A DNA stretch of 64,000 nt, from assembly GCF_963576615.1 (NCBI RefSeq), contig NC_088709.1, positions 13,460,764 to 13,524,763 of the forward strand. The letters are read 5' to 3'. This document shows positions 15,401 through 24,400 of this stretch, in pieces. The stretch is from Watersipora subatra (Eukaryota; Bryozoa; Gymnolaemata; Cheilostomatida; Watersiporidae). The position numbers and the translations under genes are program-made. Below the pieces are notes generated by a model. That model did not search any database. It saw only the letters and a list, made by a program, of their open reading frames with translations, and had not been told where the DNA came from. Position 1 is the first letter of the stretch. The number at the start of each line of letters is the position of its first letter.

Positions 15401-18400
15401 GAATGGATACTTATTGAATGTACACACGTATTCTGTGTTTAGGTCAAACGATGAATAGTTTTTTTTAGCTAAGACACGTATACGTTTAATAAAAACAATT
15501 CTTAAGACGTTTTAAACATTCAACATTCCGACGTTGATTCAACACGGAATCAACGTCGAAAAACTATTCGTCACGGGCTAGCCGGGTCACGCACTCAAGG
15601 ATTTTAGCCACGCACATACAAAACAACATGCTGTTTTTGTTTTGTATGTGCGTGGCGAAAATCCTTGCGCGCGTGACCCGGCAAGCCCGTGCTATTAATC
15701 GTATAGCAGTATAAATCAAATTTGACCAAACCTTTAGAAAAGTCGTTGACAAAATTATTTTGCCGATGGTGGTAATAACAACGCTTATGAATTACGAAAA
15801 TATGAGGTTTACCTCTATGGCTTCGAATAAAGTGATTTTCTAAAGCGATAACAACCGTTTCGGTAGCCGTTGGGCAAAAAACAGTTCGAATTAACAGTGT
15901 TGAGTTCGAGTTATCTATAGCAATTTATCATTACGTGGGAACGGACCAAAGAAACTGTTCGAATTAACCATGTTTTCGAGCTATCCGTGGCCGAGTTATC
16001 CATGTTTGACTGTATATGAAAATTTGTTTACATATATGATGGTATATGAACGACTAGTTTTAGGCTAAAAGTTGTGCCTAACTCGCATGCAACTAAAAGT
16101 TTATCGTTATATGTGTTTGTGCTAGATGCAACGCGTAAATGTTTTGCTCTGCTAAAAAATTGTTTCACCGCTAATATCGACTAGTTCAGCAGTGCAGAAG
16201 AAGAGTTGAGGTCAGAAGACATTGTGGAAGGCATTGAACAAGCAGCACAACAGGTATACTTTTTCTCGACAGCAACAATCAGAATGCGTTTGGCCAAGCA
16301 AATGGTGCAAAGATTTTTGTTTCTAAAACGTTAATTTTTGTTTGCGTATATTATAAGTATGGTTCGTTTATGACACTTGTTCATAAATATATATTTGTAG
16401 CATTTGGTAGATTATAATTGTTATATAATTTATAAATTTGCAGATTTATAGCATATTATGTGATAGCATCCTTGCGGTAATCTGATCTTACAATGGATCG
16501 GTGCTCGTAACTCCTCTTCTAAGGCACATAAAACACTAGTTTTTGATGCAAACTGTAGCAAATATGAAAAAATGCAGTGAGCTGTCATGCAACATTGGTA
16601 AAGATAGATTTAAAATAAGATGTCTTCAAACTTAAAAAGAAATAAAAATTGAAAGCTCCAACAAATTGTAAAGTATCGTACAATATCATCACAGGTTAAT
16701 TGCTAGCAATAGATATCAACTGGTAGAGATATTTCTCGGCTTCCCCATGCATATTTATTAAGAGATCTTTGACAAGTTGGAGGTAAGTTAAGGCAGATTT
16801 ATTGTATCCAAAAGGGTTAAGGTCACTCCAATGGAAGGAGACGGCAAAATATAGCCGACGTTCGCTTCGCCCGTAAAAGGGCTAAACTTATCTTCCCAAA
16901 ATTCTGACGAGTCATTTGATAAAAACAACGCCAGCCTCCATTTGACCACCACTATTATAATATAAATAGAGGATGGGTTGGAAAATAGAACGCTATGGCA
17001 TTTAATTAGAGATTTTACGGTGTATTACAAAACCCTTGAAAGCAATATTGTTTGTGTTCTCTTGGCAGTTCACTTGATTCTCTACAATTTGAAACCCAAG
17101 CTGCTTTGTGAGTTCAAACAAAAGTACACATTTGTTATATAGGAAGAATATCAGGCAGTTTATGATAGATGGGTTTACAATTTCACTAGGTGTGTCCTTA
17201 GTCATACGAGTTACTAGTATTAACAAGTCATTTAACCGTTATAGTTGCACACTAGGTGAGAGGTACATAGCATTAACTAAAACACACATAGTTGTCAAAT
17301 ATTCAACCTTAATTCAAAATTGAACCTACAAGTTGTAGCAAGCTGGTGCTGAACATGAATAGCGCTCAAACCCAAACCATGTCAGTCAGTATGTGGTTCC
17401 ACAGATCTAGAGGCGGTGATTTAGATCTTACAGCTAAAGGTAAACAACTTCACCCATGCGATGTTTCTACCATAAAACGTTCCTACAATCATCACTAAAC
17501 CAGAGTTTTTGTGAACAAGCTTCAATGCAAAATTATAAAAAATCAACTTTATTGTCCTTCCAAGTTAACTGAGTTGACTCACTTTTTAGCTTGACTTACT
17601 TATCTATATACATATTTCTCAAAATTGGTATGTGTGTTGTTTCAGCTATAGCTATCAAAATCTCGGAATAAAAAATCCGTAAAGCTGAAGATATGATCTC
17701 AGTACCTCTCGTTGGCCAGTCTGATACCTTACTAACTAAACCACAGGAGCTTGATAGATTCGCTGTGCAATATATGTCACTAAATGGCAGCAAATAGGTT
17801 ACCGCTTTCGGTCACGACACAAAGTATTGGGGTAACTAACCTATTAGTAAGCTTACTCAAATTATCCATTGGCAATGTGCCAGGCTAATAGCAAGTGGCA
17901 GGCAACTCTCATTACCTCTTATTGTTAATAAACTGATTTTGCATATCCAGGCAACGCCCGGTAGCACAGCTAGCAAGGGCAAATGTTGTTGTATGTTAAA
18001 TACAAATAAATCTTTTGTCCAAATACTTTTTTATTACCCGGGGCAACGCCGGTTAGCACAGCTAGTTTATGATAAACCTGCTGGCTCATCAATATCTTAT
18101 TGATCAATATTTATGACAGCGCCAAGATTTTAGTTCAATATTTGGGATTCTAAAACTTAACGTGCATGTAACTGCGCATGGTTGATAAGACTCTCCCTGA
18201 TAGTAAGGACGTCTGCCCTTACAGAACCGATGACAGTGATGAATGGCTGGTGCTAAGTTATATAACCAGTGAAGTCACCCTTTTATTAAACATACAAATA
18301 TGGTCTAGAGCTAAATACTTGCGCTTGTGCTAAAACCACATGAATTTCTAAAAAGATGGTAATCTAATAATATCAGATAACAAGCTTAACTGCAGTTACA

Positions 18401-21400
18401 AGTATTGGCTTATAGAAGAATTGCTGGTTTTAAGGCCACCAACTACAGATAAAACATTCTTAGGCATACGATCACCAATTGTTGGGATAGTAATTAATAC
18501 CTAGTCTCCTACTACATACTGTATATTTGACTATGGTATACACTTGCATTGGTAATAGGTATCAAATGGCCAACTGAACAATAACATCGCTCTTGATGCC
18601 TATGCAAAGTTGAGACTAGCTGGCCTTCCAATCAGGAAGGCTTTGTATTTTTTTGCCAATGTCAAGACTGCTATTGCTTAATTTATGGTAGGCGCCTCGA
18701 AATGCGCTCTTTTCAAATCCCTAGGCTCTGCTTGGCCTTGTCTAATAACCCAAGTTACCACTTCATCTGTGGAAAGAAGACGGGTACGATAAGTCAAGAG
18801 ACTGCAAGTTTCCTTACCTCTCACTCGGGAAGTTACCATCCTGTCTTACTGTAACTTTCGGGTGTGTGCATAGGGCTATCCTGGGCTGCTCCATTTTAAT
18901 CTCTCATGTATTTTAAGTTGGTGTCACGGTCTAAATTCATTCAAGTAGAGAGTCTGGCTTCAGCTTTCTGCCAGGTGGTAGGTTTCTTTCCTGTCACCTT
19001 ATGTACTTTGCTAAAGTTTCTTTGTGACGCTTGTAGCTCAAAGTTTTTCTCTTAAGTGTTCTTGCACCAAAAGTGTTTTATCAGGTTTGTTTTGGTGTGA
19101 AGCACGAAAGTTGGCTCTGACGCTGACATCTTCAACAAGCGCTTTCTAGTATCAACTGGGGTTTGAAATAAAAAAGTCATTGCATTCTTGCAATGCAGGA
19201 CGTGGCATTCTTGTCATTGCATTCTTCGCTCCAAAAGAAAAATGATTGTTTGAGCCTCTTCTGCTGACTGCTAAGCATGCAGCATCAGCGAGCATTCATT
19301 TGCTGCTAGAGCTAACATTATTCTTATACTTTAGAGGTTTAGGTTAATTATTGATGACCTTGAACTAGTAGAGAATTGTACATTGCCTTATACAATGTCA
19401 TCAAGTTGAGTTATATATGGGTATCATTGTATTTTTCAGACATATACACCTCATGTAAAGGCCAGTCCAAATCAAGGTAAGTTAAATTCTATAGACACGT
19501 TAAGAAGTGTTCAATCTATAATTCTCAAAATTTGTATGTAGTTTCAGCTCTAGCTATTAAAACCTTGGAATAAAGAATCTGTATCATAGAAGATTTGATC
19601 TCGAATCCTCCAGTTCACCAGTTCGACGCTTTACCAATTCAGCCACACGAGCTTGATGGATTCATTAGGCGATATATGTCGCTATATGAGAACAAATACG
19701 ATACCGCTTTCCGTCACAACGCAAAGTGATGGCATAACGACATGAGAAGCTGTAGCTCTTATTAGTAAGCTTGCTCAAATTATCCATTGGCAATGTGCCA
19801 GGCTAATAGCAAGTGGCAGGCAACTTTCATTACCTCTCGCATTGTTTATAAGTTGACTTTTAATACTTGGGCAACGCCGAGTAGTTCAGCTAGTACTGAA
19901 TAGAACTTTCTTTTTATTCAACTTTGAAACGCTTCATGTATAAAACATTGTATAATAGCACATGGCTGTATGATATCGGTGATAGGACTTTTGGTAGGGT
20001 TACTTGTTTTTGTCTGGCTGTGTCTGTTTCTTACTGGTAAAGCATCAACCCCCACTACAGTATTGTAAAATAGGAAACCATTAAAGTTTGGCTTGTCATT
20101 TTAATGGCCGGTCTTAAAATGCTCTAAACATGGTTTTGTCTGCGGATGTGATCATGTATTTGATTCGACTGAGTATGCTGCCATATCTGTTGATCATCTA
20201 TTTTAGAGGCCAATCAATGCTTCCAAGTTATAACAAGATTCCGCATAAAAGCTTTGGTATTTCCTGTAACCTATGTAATGTAATATTTGTACATGTATTT
20301 CTAGGAACAATCATCTCTAGTGGGAAAGACAACGGAAGCTCTGCATCTGCCGAAGAGGTCAGTTGTTTTTTCTGATTCTCAAAGCTAGCGTGATGATGAT
20401 TTTATAGGGCTATGGTGCACAGAGATTATTGACAGAAATAAAGAGTATGCTGGTAACGACTATTCAATCTGGGTTAGGGCTAGTCGTGTGAGATTATCGT
20501 TCGATGTTAGATAGAGTATCGTTTGATGTTAGATAGAGTATCACTTGATGTTAGATAGAGTATCATTTGATGTTAGATAGAGTATCATTCGATGTTAGAT
20601 AGAGTATCATTTGACGTTAGATAGAGTATCATTCGATGTTAGATAGAGTATCATTCGATGTTAGATAGAGTATCATTCGATGTTAGATAGAGTATCATTC
20701 GATGTTAGATAGAGTATCATTCGATGTTAGATAGAGTATCATTCGATGTTAGATAGAGTATCATTCGATGTTAGATAGAGTATCATTCGATTTTAGATAG
20801 AGTATCATTCGATGTTAGATAGAGTATCATTCGATGTTAGATAGAGTATCATTCGATGTTAGATAGAGTATCATTCGATGTTAGATAGAGTATCATTCGA
20901 TGTTAGATAGAGTATCATTCGATGTTAGATAGAGTATCATTCGACGTTAGATAGAGTATCATTCGACGTTAGATAGAGTATCATTCGACGTTAGATAGAG
21001 TATCATTCGACGTTAGATAGAGTATCATTCGACGTTAGATAGAGTATCATTCGACGTTAGATAGAGTATCATTCGACGTTAGATAGAGTATCATTCGACG
21101 TTAGATAGAGTATCATTCGATTTTAGATAGAGTATCATTCGATGTTAGATAGAGTATCATTCGATGTTAGATAGAGTATCATTCGATGTTAGATAGAGTA
21201 TCATTCGACGTTAGATAGAGTATCATTCGACGTTAGATAGAGTATCATTCGACGTTAGATAGAGTATCATTCGACGTTAGATAGAGTATCATTCGACGTT
21301 AGATAGAGTATCATTCGACGTTAGATAGAGTATCATTCGACGTTAGATAGAGTATCATTCGACGTTAGATAGAGTATCATTCGACGTTAGATAGAGTATC

Positions 21401-24400
21401 ATTCGACATTAGATAGAGTATCATTCGACGTTAGATAGAGTATTTTGTTAGCACCATGGCTAATATAAATCAATCATGTTAATGACTCACATTTTGGCTT
21501 AATTACTAACCCTGGAGTTGCTCAGTGATACATTTCTGTGAATGACATCAATGTAAAGTCTTGCTTTTCATGTTCATCAAAGAATGAGATGGTGTGTAGC
21601 ATGGTGGAACATTCATGAAGCTTGTAGCATTTTATAGATTTATCGTCACCTTGTTGTGCCCCAGTAGTCTTATATAGGAATCTATTGAGAGTGGCCAGCT
21701 GTGACTGACTGGTTTTCAATTTGAGGTCAATGTGATTGGTTGCCATTTTGCAAGTAGTCCAATGCTCATCTGTGTAAAAAAATGTGATTTAGTGTGTTAT
21801 ATTTGTAAACTGTAGGATAGAAGGGAAGCTCCATCAGCAGAACGTAAGAGAAGAATACAAATTAAAACAGGATTTGATGCACTGAGTAGCTTGGTGCCTA
21901 CTATTGCCACAAATACCTCAACAAAGGTTGGTACGCTAGTTATCACCCCACAAGTTCCCTTCTCCTCAAATGCTGTAATTCATGGGCTACATGTATATCA
22001 CTTTCTCACTGCTTGTAGACAAGCAAGGCTACAATGCTTACCAAGACTTTGGAGTTTATCGAAAAGTTACAAGCAGAGGAAAAAGCCATGCACGACGAAA
22101 TGCAAATGTTGACGAATGAGATTGCAGCTCTCAATAGTTCTATTGCGTGAGTAAATATCTGGTTGCTACCTTGAAATAATATTGTTGATGATTTTGTGTT
22201 CAGCCCTCTTTTCACATTAATAAGCGGCATGCATTGGAGATGATGGAGATGATTGTTAGAGTGTAGCGTCCATCTTTGTGTGTTTGTCAAAAGTTGTTAG
22301 TTTGGCATTTAAATTGTTAACACACTCATAAGTTTTTATTAGTGTTTGTTGTGAGCCTGTGCTCCCAACATGGTGAGCAAACACTCATTTAACCTGTATC
22401 TATCAGTAACCAATCACACAGTCCTCAATCTTTTCTAACATGTCTACTTCAAAAAAATAATAACCAAAATTTCTTTCTTATCGCTTTATGCCATTCTCCA
22501 AAGAACATGACACAAAATTACAAACACTAAGAATTTAGAGTCCAATAGCCAAATAATTTAGGAACAACTCATGGTGGCTAGCGACAGTTCACTGAGCGTC
22601 TCTGGAAAAGAAGCTAACCTTCTTGTTGGGCCTGCATAAACCTCTAATCTATGTGTAACTCTTGAGTCATTTCTTAAATACTGCATTGCATCAAGGCCAC
22701 AATATCTAAAAAAGACATGTGAGAAATTGAAGAGAAACATCATGAGACAAGCAACTAATTTTATTCATCATAAAAAATTTTAATCATTTATCACTTCATT
22801 TGTTAGTCTTTGTTTTATTTTAATGTTGAGTTTTGCAGTAAAGCAAAGTGTAGCAACTTGTTGTTGTCGGATTTGTGTGTTCCAACAATCTCTGTCTAGT
22901 TAATAAATTTTACAGAAATATTTTTTGTAGTGGGAACTGTTTAAATCATACAAAACTAGTCGCTTTTTCACTCGTTCCATGAACTTTTAATATTCATTGT
23001 TTTGTAGCTAGGATGCAGTTGACTAGTTTTTTATATATTATCAGACTGCTTGATGTCTTGGTAGTTTAACGCTGAAATTTGATTGCTAAAAGTAGAACAA
23101 GGTGGACTGTGTGAGACTGGATGATGTTGCCCACAAGAATGCTGATTGTATAGTTTTAGGGTGAAGGCTATTCAATTTTTAGAGGCGAGTGTCTGACTTG
23201 ATATAATTTGATTGGCATAGTCTTGTTTCATATATGTCAGGCAATGTCATGGTCAGCTACCGGCGACGGGCATTCCCATGGTCTCCCAACACAAGGAGCA
23301 CATGAAGAGCATTCTGAGGTCATACATAACCGAGCAGGCAAGCAAAAACTGGAAGTTTTACGTGTTCAGTAAGCTAATGGAGCCTCTTTTTGACCCCTTC
23401 TACAATATGGTCTCAACAGCAAGTGTCGATGACATGCACAGATCTACTCAGGCCTGGCTCGACCAGTACTGCTCTCTCTCCTCTCTCAGGCCAGGTATGT
23501 AAACCTATCTTATTTTCCTGTTTCATCTCTTATTGGTCTTTTCTTTGCTGTTGTTCACCCCTTTTCTTCACCAACCATCCTTTATTCTGTTTCATGCAGA
23601 TGGCATTATTCTTACAGGCGTTTTTCAGAAAACGCGGCGCTGCCAAAGCTGCCTATTTGCTGTTTTTACAAATAGTGCTCGCGCTGCACCATTAATTGGT
23701 GAAGAAGCAGTGTGATTCTCATAGAACTATCCTTATTGTATGAATTAGTAATCACACACTGCTAAAGGGAGCTGGTTTGCTATCATAAAGTAGTTAGCAT
23801 CTCTGGTTGCTTTTCCAAAGGTTCAGTTGTTCAATCATGATTATGAATGAAAACCTCTCATATCCGTCCATAAAGCTGCCTAACAATCTGAAAAGCAAAG
23901 GCGCACACCACTTTTATTTTCTCATATGTAAAGGTCACACTTGAGTGTCTCGGCTGGGAGTGAGCGAGGCGGCCGCTTGCTCATTGTGTACTCTATAAAT
24001 TTTCTTTTCGAGTTATGCCCTTTCAACTATGGTAAATATGGCTCAACAGCATTCTGATATCATCTGGTGCACCCCATGATCACCTCATGCTGTAATTTCG
24101 CAGCACTTTCCGGCTCACTGCGTGAGATGTGCACAGAAACCTCCATCCTTACCGATCCTTCCAAGTTTCCTGAGCAAGCTAGAGAGGTCTTAGCTCAAAG
24201 CTGCCGTCTCACACCCCAAACCAGGAATGCTTCAACTAGTTCTCCGCCATCTGATACATCTGGAGAGGCAGATAATCCTATTCTCACTCCTCCGACTACA
24301 TATTTACCTACATCCTCTAGCTACGCCTTACAGCCCTCTCATGGGCCAAGTTTTAGCCACATGGATAGCCTGGGAACAATCTCCAGTTATGTTGCCCCTA

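Noticed and set aside
20500..21443. Regular direct repeats that might look like a CRISPR array
   Set aside because: The 22-bp units are contiguous with no unique spacers, lie in an animal intron and have no cas genes nearby.
21522..21746. 74-codon minus-strand frame
   Set aside because: Intronic, no splice context or family resemblance.
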